Below, piece by piece: positions 15,598 through 24,111 of a stretch of 64,000 nucleotides of DNA. The DNA lies in the NCBI GenBank assembly GCA_001295905.1, contig LJHT01000008.1, positions 62,001 through 126,000 of the forward strand, given 5' to 3'. The notes below the pieces were generated by a model. It was not told where the DNA came from. It searched no databases and worked only from the letters and a program-made list of their open reading frames with translations. The DNA is from a beta proteobacterium AAP51 (lineage in GTDB: Bacteria > Pseudomonadota > Gammaproteobacteria > Burkholderiales > Burkholderiaceae_C). The position numbers were made by a program, and so were the translations under genes. The stretch's first letter is position 1. Each line of letters begins with the position of its first letter.

Positions 15598-18420
15598 ATG
15601 AGCGACATTCGCGCCTTGTTGATCACCGACGTGGTGGGCAGCACCGCCCTCACCGAGCAGGTGGGCGATGAAGCCATGGCTGCGGCCTGGGCCGTGCACG
15701 ACCGCATGGCGCGCGACCTGCTGCAGCCCTTCCGCGGCCGCGAGATCGACAAGACCGACGGCATGCTGCTGCTCTTCGACGACGCGGCCAGCGCCCTGGG
15801 CTACGCCCGCGCCTACCACCAGGGCCTGGCCCAGATGCCCCTGCCCATGAAGGCGCGCGCCGGGCTGCACGTAGGCCCGGTCGTGCTGCGGCAGAACCCG
15901 CCCGAAGACGTGGCGCGCGGCGCCAAGCCCTGGGAGCTGGATGGCATCGCCAAGCCCACCGTGGCCCGCGTGATGGCCATCGCCCACGGTGGCCAGACCC
16001 TGCTCACGCCCGAGGCGCGGCAGGCCCTGGGCGACGCCGCCGGCCCGCAGGTGGCATCGCACGGGCACTGGATGCTCAAGGGCGTGGCCGACCCGCTGGA
16101 GCTCTTCGAGGCGGCCGACCCCGCCACGCCGGACGGCGAGGCCGAAGCGCGCACCCCCGTGGATGGCGACAAGGCCTACCGCGTGGTGCGCCGGGGCGAC
16201 CACTGGCTGCCGGTGCGCGAGATCGCCAACAACCTGCCGGTCCAGAACACCTCGTTCATCGGCCGCGAACGCGAACGTGCCGAGCTGCGCGGTCTGGTGA
16301 CGAAGTCGCGTCTGGTCACGCTGCTGGGCATGGGCGGCCTGGGCAAGACACGGCTGTCGCTGCAGGTGGCCAACGAGCTGCTGGCGCAGTTCCCCGACGG
16401 CGTGTGGTTTCTCGACCTCGCGCCCATCCGCGACCCCGCGCTGGTGGTCAGCGAAGCCGCGCAGGTGCTGGGCGTGCGCGAAGAGCCGGGCCGCTCCCCG
16501 CTGCAGACCGTGTGCGCCCACCTGAAGAACCTGCGTGTGCTGCTGGTGGTGGACAACTGCGAGCAGGTGGTGCGCGCCTGCGCCGAGCTGGCCAGCGCCA
16601 TCCTGAAGGCGGCGCCGCTGGTGCGGCTCATCACCTCCAGCCGCGAAGCGCTGCGCGTGCCCGGCGAGCAGGCCTACCCCATCCTGCCGCTGCCGGTGCC
16701 GGCGCGCGGCCAGAGCCTGGGCGAACTGGCGGCGATGACGGCGGTGCGGCTCTTCGTCGAACGCGCGCGCCAGCACAAACCCAGCTTCGAGCTGAACGAA
16801 CGCGAGGCGCCGGCCGTGGCTGAACTGGTGGCGCGGCTGGAAGGCATACCGCTGGCGCTGGAGCTGGCCGCCGCGCGCGTTCGTTCGCTGACGGTGGCCG
16901 ACATCAACCTGCGCCTGAACGACCGCTACCGCCTGCTGACGGGCGGCAGCCGCGTGCTGCAGGAACGCCAGCAGACTTTGCGCGCGCTGGTGGATTGGTC
17001 GTACGACATCCTGGGCGATACCGAACAGCTGCTGCTGCAGCGCTTGTCGGTCTTCCGCGGCGGCTTCACGCTCGAGGCGGCCGAAGCCGTGTGCGGCGCC
17101 GAGCCCATCGACAGCCTGGACGTGCTGGACCTGCTGGGTTCGCTGGTGGAGAAGTCGCTGGTGATGCTGGACGAGCAAGGCGAAGAGCCGCGCTACCGCA
17201 TGCTGGAGACCATCAGCGACTACGCCCACGAAAAGCTGCAGCAGGCCGGCGGCGCGGAGGCGACGGCGGCACGCCATTGCGAGTTCTTCTTCTCGCTGGC
17301 CAAGAGCACCAACAAGGGCCTGCAGGGCCCCGAGCAGGCCGAGTGGGTGCGCCGCATGGAGACCGAGCTCGACAACACCCGTGCGGCCTTGGCCCTGGCC
17401 CTGGCCGGCGGTGTGGACGCCTTCATCGCGGTGAAGATCGCGGTGGCCATGCAGGGCTTCTGGACGCTGCGCGGCTACCTCTCCGAAGGCCGCGCCGCCG
17501 TGCGTGCCGCGCTGGCCCTGCCCGATGTGCAGGCCTCGCCGATGGCGCAGGCCCACGCGCTGTACGTGGGGGCGGCGCTGGCGGCGAGCCAGAGCGAATA
17601 TGCCGAGGCCGAGGGCATGCTGCAGACCTGCCTGGCCCTGAGAAGGCAGCTGGGCAACACCGCCGACATCGCGGCGACGCTGTCGACGCTGGCGCTGGCC
17701 CGCTTTGGGCGCGGTGACACGGAGGGTGCACTGGCCGGCGAGCAGGAAGCCTTGCCGCTGTTCCGCGAATGCGGCCATCGCGTGGGCGAGGCCGTGGCGC
17801 TCTTGCACCTGGGCCAGTTCCACACCCGCAAGAACGATGTGCAGGCTGCGCGCAGCCATCTGGAGGCCGGCCTCAGCCTGGCGCGCCAGATCAAGCACCA
17901 GGAGGTGGAAGCCGAGTGCGAGCTGGTGCTGGGCCAACTGGCCCTGCAGCAGGAGAAGGGCAGCCAGGCCACCGAACACTTCCAGCGCTCCCTGGCCGTG
18001 TGCCAGGCTTCAGGCGACAGCCACGGGCTGGCCAGTGTGCAGTGGTGGCAGGCCAAGGTGGCCTTGCAGGCTGGTGCGCACGAAGAAGCGCGCGAAGGGC
18101 TGGTCGTGGCCCTGAAGGCCTTCGTGGCCTCAGAGCGCCGCCTGGAGGCGCTGCTCTGTCTGCGTGACCATGCTCGCCTGCTCTTGCGCTACGGTGCCGC
18201 GGCAGACGCGGTGGCCGCAGCCTCGGCCGCGGCGGCAGGCTTGGCGCTGATAGGCGTGCCGCTCACGCCAACGGCAGACCTGCGCTGGCAGCAGGAGCTG
18301 ACGGCCTTGCGAGACGCATTGCCCGATGAACAAGCCTTTGCCCGGGCCTGGGAAGCCGGCCAGGAGAGCGGCCTGGACGCAGCGGCGAAACGCGCCCTGG
18401 GGGCGCTGGCCGCTGCCTAG
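15598..18420 (+). CDS. Class III nucleotide cyclase-like domain fused to STAND ATPase and TPR region
   Basis: A 940-residue signalling protein. Residues 1-165 are a class III cyclase homology domain: first metal Asp in ITDVVGST (Asp11), KTDG at 52-55, and ARAGLHVGPV. The usual transition-state Asn appears to be Pro (GIAKPTVAR), while the Arg is kept. Residues about 215-560 form an NB-ARC/AAA-type STAND ATPase with Walker A GMGGLGKT (about 244-251) and Walker B LLVVDN. Residues about 590-930 are TPR-like helical repeats for ligand or partner sensing. ATG 15598 is chosen because homology begins there. The first domain may make cAMP or may be a degenerate nucleotide sensor. It lies between genes carrying cNMP domains. 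Confidence 0.88.
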   Translation: MSDIRALLITDVVGSTALTEQVGDEAMAAAWAVHDRMARDLLQPFRGREIDKTDGMLLLFDDAASALGYARAYHQGLAQMPLPMKARAGLHVGPVVLRQNPPEDVARGAKPWELDGIAKPTVARVMAIAHGGQTLLTPEARQALGDAAGPQVASHGHWMLKGVADPLELFEAADPATPDGEAEARTPVDGDKAYRVVRRGDHWLPVREIANNLPVQNTSFIGRERERAELRGLVTKSRLVTLLGMGGLGKTRLSLQVANELLAQFPDGVWFLDLAPIRDPALVVSEAAQVLGVREEPGRSPLQTVCAHLKNLRVLLVVDNCEQVVRACAELASAILKAAPLVRLITSSREALRVPGEQAYPILPLPVPARGQSLGELAAMTAVRLFVERARQHKPSFELNEREAPAVAELVARLEGIPLALELAAARVRSLTVADINLRLNDRYRLLTGGSRVLQERQQTLRALVDWSYDILGDTEQLLLQRLSVFRGGFTLEAAEAVCGAEPIDSLDVLDLLGSLVEKSLVMLDEQGEEPRYRMLETISDYAHEKLQQAGGAEATAARHCEFFFSLAKSTNKGLQGPEQAEWVRRMETELDNTRAALALALAGGVDAFIAVKIAVAMQGFWTLRGYLSEGRAAVRAALALPDVQASPMAQAHALYVGAALAASQSEYAEAEGMLQTCLALRRQLGNTADIAATLSTLALARFGRGDTEGALAGEQEALPLFRECGHRVGEAVALLHLGQFHTRKNDVQAARSHLEAGLSLARQIKHQEVEAECELVLGQLALQQEKGSQATEHFQRSLAVCQASGDSHGLASVQWWQAKVALQAGAHEEAREGLVVALKAFVASERRLEALLCLRDHARLLLRYGAAADAVAAASAAAAGLALIGVPLTPTADLRWQQELTALRDALPDEQAFARAWEAGQESGLDAAAKRALGALAAA

Positions 18421-18427
18421 CCCCGTT

Positions 18428-19231
18428 TCAGGCCGGTGCGGCCTGGCTGTCGGTGCGCCGGCTGCGGCGCGAGGCACCGAGCCCAAGGGCGGCCAGCGCA
18501 AAACCTACCAGCCCCAGCGTGCCGGGTTCGGGCACCGAGAACACGGTTTGCCCGATCTCGAGGCGGGTGGCGGCGAGGACCTGCGCTTCGTTCTGGGTGG
18601 TGTTCACCGAGAAGAGTCGGTCGGTCACCGGCTCGGTGGCGCGCGTGTAGGGCACCCACCACGCAGCACCAGCGCGACGGTACTCCAGAGCTGGGTCGCC
18701 CCCGGGCAGAGCCAACTGGAAATCGTACTGGCGACCGTCGGCGTAAGTCAGCGCGCTACGCTGGCTGTTGGAAGGCAGCAGCGTCTTCAGCGACTGGATC
18801 GCACCGTTGGGCCCGAGCTGCAGTTCACCGTAGACAAAGGCACCGAAGTTGGCCGGGTTGAAGCGCAGCACGTCGACCAAGACCTTGGTGGTCCAGTCGT
18901 AGATGCCGACCTCGGCACTGAGGATGCGGAAGGCCGACTCAGGCACCAGAACGTTGGCGTTGCAGCCGAAGCTCAGGCCCAGCACGTTGATGATGTTCAA
19001 CGCCTGCTGGCCGACGGCGCAGTCGGGGTCGACGGCCACGTTGATGGTGGCGGTCCAGCCGTAGTTGCCGAAATTCTGCGGAAGCTTGGGGTCCCAGTTG
19101 CCCGTGACGATAGCCGCCGAGGCCGTGGACGAAGTGACCAGCGCGCTCAGCCCGACCAGCGCGGCACCCAGGAACGTGGCAAACGATTTTTTCACTGACG
19201 GAGCCTCCAACAACGTATTGAAACGAAGCAT
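18428..19231 (-). CDS. PEP-CTERM exported protein
   Basis: A 267-residue exported protein. Residues 1-40 are a signal peptide ending STASAA; the C-terminus has the PEP-CTERM sorting signal: VPEPGT, a hydrophobic helix, then a basic SRRSRR cluster. Family knowledge: exosortase (EpsH/XrtA type) removes the tail and the protein is delivered to the surface, usually in exopolysaccharide producers. The mature part (about 40-230) has no recognised domain, two cysteines and many Asn and aromatic residues. ATG 19231 has AGGAAA upstream. No exosortase gene is in the window. Convergent with the cyclase-like gene 7 bases away. Confidence 0.88.
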   Translation of the reverse strand: MLRFNTLLEAPSVKKSFATFLGAALVGLSALVTSSTASAAIVTGNWDPKLPQNFGNYGWTATINVAVDPDCAVGQQALNIINVLGLSFGCNANVLVPESAFRILSAEVGIYDWTTKVLVDVLRFNPANFGAFVYGELQLGPNGAIQSLKTLLPSNSQRSALTYADGRQYDFQLALPGGDPALEYRRAGAAWWVPYTRATEPVTDRLFSVNTTQNEAQVLAATRLEIGQTVFSVPEPGTLGLVGFALAALGLGASRRSRRTDSQAAPA

Positions 19232-19340
19232 GCAAGTTTCCTGCCACGCGCTCCTGAAGAGGGCGTTTACCCAGGAGAATACGCAGCACGCCGGCCTCAC
19301 CCTGATTGCAGGCCTGTAAACCGAACCGACATCACGTTTT

Positions 19341-19379
19341 GAGGGCAAGGCCGGCCTAGCCGGCCCGCCCCCTGCCCTC
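19341..19379. promoter_or_regulatory. Nested inverted repeat just upstream of the patatin gene
   Basis: Inner arms GGCCGGC (19349-19355) and GCCGGCC (19359-19365) flank CTA; outer arms GAGGGCA (19341-19347) and TGCCCTC (19373-19379) extend the structure. It ends 9 bases before the patatin ATG, and no Shine-Dalgarno sequence is seen, so an RNA hairpin here could affect translation start. It could also be a DNA operator. Confidence 0.5.
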
Positions 19380-19388
19380 TCGTTCGCC

Positions 19389-21329
19389 ATGCACCCGACT
19401 TCCAGACAAGACGAACTGCTCATCCGCCTGTTGCGCAACTACCTGGGCCCTATGGACGAAGCCGCGCTCGCCGTGCTGCGGCAGCAGCTGCAATGGGTGG
19501 AGGTGCCCGCCGGCGACGTGCTGATGACGCAGGGCGAGCCGGGTGATGCCATGTACATCAGCATCAGCGGCCGCCTGCGTGCCTACGCGCGCGATGCGCA
19601 GGGCGAAGAGCGCATGCTGCGCGAGATGGCGCGCGGCCAGGTCATCGGGGAGATGGCGCTGTTCACGCAGGCCCCGCGCTCGGCCACGGTGGTGGCCATC
19701 CGCGATTCGGTGCTGGTGCGCCTGGACCACGCCGGCTGGAATGAACTGCTGCAAAGCAGCCCGCAGGTCTCGGCCCTGCTCACACGGCAGGCGCTGCTGC
19801 GCCTGCAGAACCCGCCGCTGGGTGGCGCAACCACGCGTCCGGTGACGATGGCGCTGTTGCCGGCCAGCGCGGGCGTGGACACGCTGGCCTTCGCCCACCT
19901 GCTGGCCAGCGCCCTGCGCACGCACGGCGAGGCCTGCGTGGTCGACCCCGCGGCCCTGGACGCCGCGCTCGGTGAACCGGGCCTGGCCGGCAGCCCGCTG
20001 CAGGACCGCGAAGCCAGCCGGCGCATCGCCCTGCACCTGGACGCGCTGGAAGCCGAACACGATTTCGTGCTGCTGGCCGGCGCCACCGAGGCCGGGCCCT
20101 GGGCCGAGCGCTGCTCGCGCCACGCCGACGAACTGCTGCTGCTGGCCGACACCAACCAGCCGCCGCAGCTGCACCCCGTGGAGCAGCAACTGCTGCAGCG
20201 CCAGCGTGTGCGCAACGAGCCGGCGGAAATCTTGCTGCTGCTGCACCCGGCCGACACGCCCTGCCCCCGCCAGACCGCCACCTGGCTGAACCGACGCCCC
20301 GTGGCCGACCACGTGCACCTGCGCAGCGGCCATGCCGGCGACCTGGCCCGCCTGGCGCGCATTCAAAGCCGCACCGCCGTGGGCCTGGTGCTGGCCGGCG
20401 GCGGTGCGCGCGGCTGCGCCCACCTCGGCGTGTACAAGGCGCTGCAGGAGCAAGGCATCGTGATCGACTTCGTCGGCGGCACCAGCATCGGCGCGGCGAT
20501 GGCCATGGTGATGGCCTCGGGCCGGCCGGCGCAGGAAGTGACCGACATCGCGCGCGAGGGCTTCGCCACCAACCCGACCAGCGACTACCGGCCGCTGCCG
20601 CTGATGTCGCTGATTGCCGGCCGCCGCATGCGCCGTGTCATCGACCAGGCGGTGCAGCAGCTGTTCGGCTTCGAGGCCCACGCGGAAGACCTGTGGAAGA
20701 ACTGGTTCTGCGTGGCCAGCAACTACTCGCAGGCCCGTGAACAGGTGCTGCAGCACGGGCCGCTGGGCCGGGCCATCCGCGCCAGCGTGGCCATACCGGG
20801 GGCGCTGCCACCGGTGCTGATCGAAGGCGACCTGCTCTGCGACGGCGGAAGCTTCAACAACTTCCCCGTCGACGTGATGCGCGCGCGGCGCGGCGTGGGG
20901 CATGTCATCGGCGTCGACCTCAGCGTGCGCCAGGTGCGGCGCTTCAACCTCGACGAGGTGCCTTCCACCTGGGCCATGGTGCTGGACCTGCTGCGCCCGA
21001 AGCGCCGCCGGCGCTACCGCTTTCCTTCGCTGGTGGCCTACCTGATGAACGTGAGCATCCTGTACAGCAACTCGCGCCGCCGCCAGAGCCACGGCCTGGC
21101 CGACCTGGTGATGAACCCGCCGCTGTACCGCGTGGGCATGCTGCAGTGGCGCCGCTTCGACAGCATCGTGCAGCAAGGGCACGCGCACGCCTGCGAGGTG
21201 CTGGCCAAGGCAGACCCTGCCTTGCTGGCCGCCTTGCGAGGCGAGGCTGCGCCGGTGGTGGCCGCGCCGGCACCGGACGCCGAAACAGCGCCTGCAGCGC
21301 CCCAGCCCGTGCCGGCGGTCGGCGACTGA
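19389..21329 (+). CDS. cNMP-binding patatin-like phospholipase (NTE family)
   Basis: A 646-residue protein resembling bacterial neuropathy-target-esterase homologues. Residues about 15-135 are a cyclic-nucleotide-binding domain with the cassette IGEMALFTQAPRSA. Residues about 330-560 are a patatin domain with oxyanion loop GGGARG, nucleophile Ser366 in GGTSIG and catalytic Asp485 in CDGGS; a linker with a Rossmann-like look lies between. It should hydrolyse phospholipids or lysophospholipids, possibly under nucleotide control. The tail is Ala/Pro-rich and probably disordered. The start follows a strong inverted repeat. Divergent from the PEP-CTERM gene. Confidence 0.92.
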   Translation: MHPTSRQDELLIRLLRNYLGPMDEAALAVLRQQLQWVEVPAGDVLMTQGEPGDAMYISISGRLRAYARDAQGEERMLREMARGQVIGEMALFTQAPRSATVVAIRDSVLVRLDHAGWNELLQSSPQVSALLTRQALLRLQNPPLGGATTRPVTMALLPASAGVDTLAFAHLLASALRTHGEACVVDPAALDAALGEPGLAGSPLQDREASRRIALHLDALEAEHDFVLLAGATEAGPWAERCSRHADELLLLADTNQPPQLHPVEQQLLQRQRVRNEPAEILLLLHPADTPCPRQTATWLNRRPVADHVHLRSGHAGDLARLARIQSRTAVGLVLAGGGARGCAHLGVYKALQEQGIVIDFVGGTSIGAAMAMVMASGRPAQEVTDIAREGFATNPTSDYRPLPLMSLIAGRRMRRVIDQAVQQLFGFEAHAEDLWKNWFCVASNYSQAREQVLQHGPLGRAIRASVAIPGALPPVLIEGDLLCDGGSFNNFPVDVMRARRGVGHVIGVDLSVRQVRRFNLDEVPSTWAMVLDLLRPKRRRRYRFPSLVAYLMNVSILYSNSRRRQSHGLADLVMNPPLYRVGMLQWRRFDSIVQQGHAHACEVLAKADPALLAALRGEAAPVVAAPAPDAETAPAAPQPVPAVGD

Positions 21330-21353
21330 AGCCGGCGAGCCGGCGCGGGCCGC

Positions 21354-21713
21354 TCAGGCGGCTTCGGTCACGCCCAGGCGCTGCGCGAAATCGGTGTCGC
21401 GGATCTGCAGGTAGTCTTCGGTGGTGAAGCCGTCGTGGTCATGGGCCAGCATCATCATTTCCTCGAAGATCTCGGGGAAGGCGCCGGTGGGGTAGATCTC
21501 CACGTGCTCGGTGCGCTCGGTGGGCGCCCAAGGACGGCCGGGATGGGCCGGCAGCTTCACGCCGGCTTCGACGAAGACGCAGTACTCGCCGGCGTGGAAC
21601 AGGTCCCGGGGCGAGTGGTACTCGCCGACCTCGACCCCGTTGATGACCAGCACCTCGTAGTCGTCGACCTTCCTGACGCCGTCGACCTGACGCACCGTGA
21701 CCAGTTTGCGCAT
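21354..21713 (-). CDS. Stand-alone domain like the N-terminus of Rnl5/DraRnl-type RNA ligases
   Basis: A 119-residue protein. The first about 60 residues (MRKLVTVRQVDGV, then GEYCVFVEAGVKLP) closely follow the N-terminal OB-fold that precedes the nucleotidyltransferase in DRB0094-type RNA ligases. The ligase domain itself (KxDG lysine motif) is absent: the protein ends after an acidic, His/Asp-rich stretch. It is thus either a free-standing accessory domain or a truncated ligase; no remnant of the catalytic half is seen downstream. GAAGGG lies upstream of ATG 21713. It is 114 bases from the subtilase stop on the same strand. Family assignment is by eye and moderate. Confidence 0.6.
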   Translation of the reverse strand: MRKLVTVRQVDGVRKVDDYEVLVINGVEVGEYHSPRDLFHAGEYCVFVEAGVKLPAHPGRPWAPTERTEHVEIYPTGAFPEIFEEMMMLAHDHDGFTTEDYLQIRDTDFAQRLGVTEAA

Positions 21714-21827
21714 GGAAACACCCTTCGAAGCCGAGCCGGTTGAGACGGGCGCGATGCTAGCGGAAGGGCCTGCCGCCCTGCGCGCTGCAGTGGCAGCGGG
21801 CGGCCCGGACGGCGCCTGGCCCCCGCT

Positions 21828-24011
21828 TCAGTTGACACGGCCCACGCTGACCTGGGTCAGCGCACCGGGCACATAGCTCAGGTAGGCGCGCTGCACGCCC
21901 AGCACCTGCAGGCGTGCGCCGGTGTGGGCGGCGCCCAGCCGTGGGCCACCCCACTTCAGCAGGCACTGGCCGGCCGCCGTGGTTTCGCACACCACCACCT
22001 GCAGGCCCACCACGCGGGCGCCGGCATGCACCTGCAGGCTGGCCTGCACCAAGGCGCCCGCGACGTTGGCGCCGCGCTCGTCCTTGATGTGCACGTTGAA
22101 CTGCGGCACCCAGTCGGCAGCCGCCGGGCTGCTGCGCAGCATGCTGCCGCTGAGCGCGCTGACGCGTGCCATCGGCGCCGCCGGCCGCGCCACCTGGGTG
22201 CTGCGTGCACCGCCGCCGGTGTAGGCCAGCGGGGCGCCCGCGGTGCCCTGCACCCCCGTGACGGCCAGGCCCAGCACGGGCGTGCCGGCCCACAGCGCAT
22301 TCGGGCTGCTCAGCGTGCACAGGCCTTGCGGGTTGGTGGTGCAGCTGAATTCGCTGCTGCTGTGCGACCAGCGCGCCACCACGCGGGCACCGGCCACGGC
22401 CAGGTTCTTCTCATCCACGGCCTTCACCGTGGCGGCGGCCTGCCACAGGCCGATGGCCGGCACCGAGGTGCTGGTGCTGATGCTGGCGATGGACACCGTG
22501 CGCACCGTCGGCGCGGGGGCTGGGGCAGGCGCTGGCGTCGGGGTGGGCGTCGGCGCCGGGCCGGCCTGCGTGGCGGAAGGCCCGGCATACAGCAGGCTGC
22601 GGCTGGTGTTGGCGGGGGCACCGTTCACGGCGCTGGCCGTGGCAGCGGCCAGCAGTTGCTGGCGCAGCAGGGCCGGCGCCAGGCCCGGGTTGGCCTGCAG
22701 CAGCAGCGCGGCAGCGCCGGCGGCATGCGGGGCGGCCATCGAGGTGCCGTTCATCGTCACCACCGCGTTCGGCGCCGTGTGGCCGGCCGAGGCGATGCCC
22801 ACGCCCGGCGCCCACAGCGCCACGCAGGTGCCGAAGTTCGAGAACCCGGCCTTCACGTCGTTGCGGTCGCTGGCGGCCACCGTCACCAGGCCGGCGGCGC
22901 GCGCGGGCGACTGCGTGCAGGCGTCCACGTTGCTGTTGCCGGCGGCGGCCACCACCGTGAAGCCGGTGGTCACCAGGCGCTGCACGGCCGCGTCCAGCGT
23001 GGAAGAGGCACCGCCGCCCAGGCTGAGGTTCACCACGCCGGGCCGCACGCCGCGTGCCGCCACCCAGTCGATGCCGGCCAGCAGCTGGCTGCCGCTGCCG
23101 CTGCCACGGCAGTCCATCACGCGCACGGGCACCACGCGGGCGCCGGGCGCCACACCCAGCGTGCTGCCGGCCACGGTGCCCGCCACATGGGTGCCGTGGC
23201 CGTTGCAGTCGGCCGTGCCGCGGCCGTCGTTGATGGCGCTGAAGCCGGCCACCAGGCGGCTGCCGAACTCGGCATGGGCGCTGACGCCGGTGTCCATCAC
23301 GTACACCTGCACGCCGGCGCCGCTGAGCGTGTGGCGGAAGCTGTTGTCGAAGCTGCGCGCACGCTGGTCGATGCGGTCCACGCCCCAGGCGCGGGCATCG
23401 AGGGTGCGCACACCGGGGCTGGTCTGGCCCACGGAGAACACGCGGTCGGGTTCGACGGCGTCCACGCCGAGGTCGCGCGCCAGTTCGTCGGCCACGGCCT
23501 GGGCCTGGGCCCAGGGCACGGTGACCACGAAGCCTTCCACCGCGTGCGCGAACTGCTGTCGCACCACCGCGCCCGGCGCGGCACGCGACACCGAACGCGC
23601 CATCACCGCCTGCGCCGTGCTGGCCACGGCACTGGCCTTGGCGGCCAGCCGCGCTTCCTGCACCTGGGCGGCGCTGCCTGCTTCGCCCGCGCTGGCCGCA
23701 GGCCCGGCGCTGAGCATCGCGGCCCGCTCACTGGCGAAGACGGCAGCCGGGTTCAGGCGCACGATGAGGCGCACTTCGCTGCCGTCGGCGGTGGGGTCGA
23801 TTTGGCGCTGTTCGGCCAGCACCGTGGCTTCTTCGCCCGGGGCCCACAGCGCAAACTGCCGGGTTTCGGCGGCGCCCGGCACTTCGGCCGTGGGTACCGC
23901 GGGTTCACCGCCACCGCCGCAAGCGGCCAGCAACAGGCTGGAGGCCAGGGCCACGGCCGCGAGGCGGCCGACCGAGGAAAAGGGCTGAGCGTGGGAAGCA
24001 GATGAAGGCAT
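21828..24011 (-). CDS. Subtilisin-family (S8) serine peptidase lipoprotein
   Basis: A 727-residue exported protease. Residues 1-31 are a lipoprotein signal with lipobox LAAC (Cys31). An I9-like propeptide region (about 75-195) precedes the catalytic domain (about 205-500): Asp240 in VMDTG, His272 in GHGTHVAG and Ser424 in NGTSMAAPH, in the proteinase-K-like order. A Thr/Pro/Ala linker near 525-545 leads to a C-terminal region of about 180 residues with Ig-like or invasin-like beta repeats. Substrate unknown; surface protein turnover or adhesin cleavage would fit. The mRNA leader contains a cyclic-di-GMP-I riboswitch and a hairpin beside the start codon, so the level should respond to the sessile/motile signal. 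Confidence 0.93.
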   Translation of the reverse strand: MPSSASHAQPFSSVGRLAAVALASSLLLAACGGGGEPAVPTAEVPGAAETRQFALWAPGEEATVLAEQRQIDPTADGSEVRLIVRLNPAAVFASERAAMLSAGPAASAGEAGSAAQVQEARLAAKASAVASTAQAVMARSVSRAAPGAVVRQQFAHAVEGFVVTVPWAQAQAVADELARDLGVDAVEPDRVFSVGQTSPGVRTLDARAWGVDRIDQRARSFDNSFRHTLSGAGVQVYVMDTGVSAHAEFGSRLVAGFSAINDGRGTADCNGHGTHVAGTVAGSTLGVAPGARVVPVRVMDCRGSGSGSQLLAGIDWVAARGVRPGVVNLSLGGGASSTLDAAVQRLVTTGFTVVAAAGNSNVDACTQSPARAAGLVTVAASDRNDVKAGFSNFGTCVALWAPGVGIASAGHTAPNAVVTMNGTSMAAPHAAGAAALLLQANPGLAPALLRQQLLAAATASAVNGAPANTSRSLLYAGPSATQAGPAPTPTPTPAPAPAPAPTVRTVSIASISTSTSVPAIGLWQAAATVKAVDEKNLAVAGARVVARWSHSSSEFSCTTNPQGLCTLSSPNALWAGTPVLGLAVTGVQGTAGAPLAYTGGGARSTQVARPAAPMARVSALSGSMLRSSPAAADWVPQFNVHIKDERGANVAGALVQASLQVHAGARVVGLQVVVCETTAAGQCLLKWGGPRLGAAHTGARLQVLGVQRAYLSYVPGALTQVSVGRVN

Positions 24012-24019
24012 GGGCCGCA

Positions 24020-24060
24020 GGCTGTCAGGGGTGAACGGGCGAGGGCCACGCCTGACAGCC
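24020..24060 (-). promoter_or_regulatory. Hairpin next to the subtilase start codon, candidate riboswitch expression platform
   Basis: GGCTGTCAGG (24020-24029) and CCTGACAGCC (24051-24060) are perfect 10-base complementary arms around a 21-base loop, ending 8 bases before the ATG. No T-run follows, so a translational rather than terminator mechanism fits better. A second hairpin with 8-base arms (24092-24099 and 24104-24111, loop TGCA) lies between it and the riboswitch. Confidence 0.6.
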
Positions 24061-24111
24061 CTGCCACGGCCCGGAACTTCCCGGTCCTTGGCTGCCGGGT
24101 GCACCCGGCAG

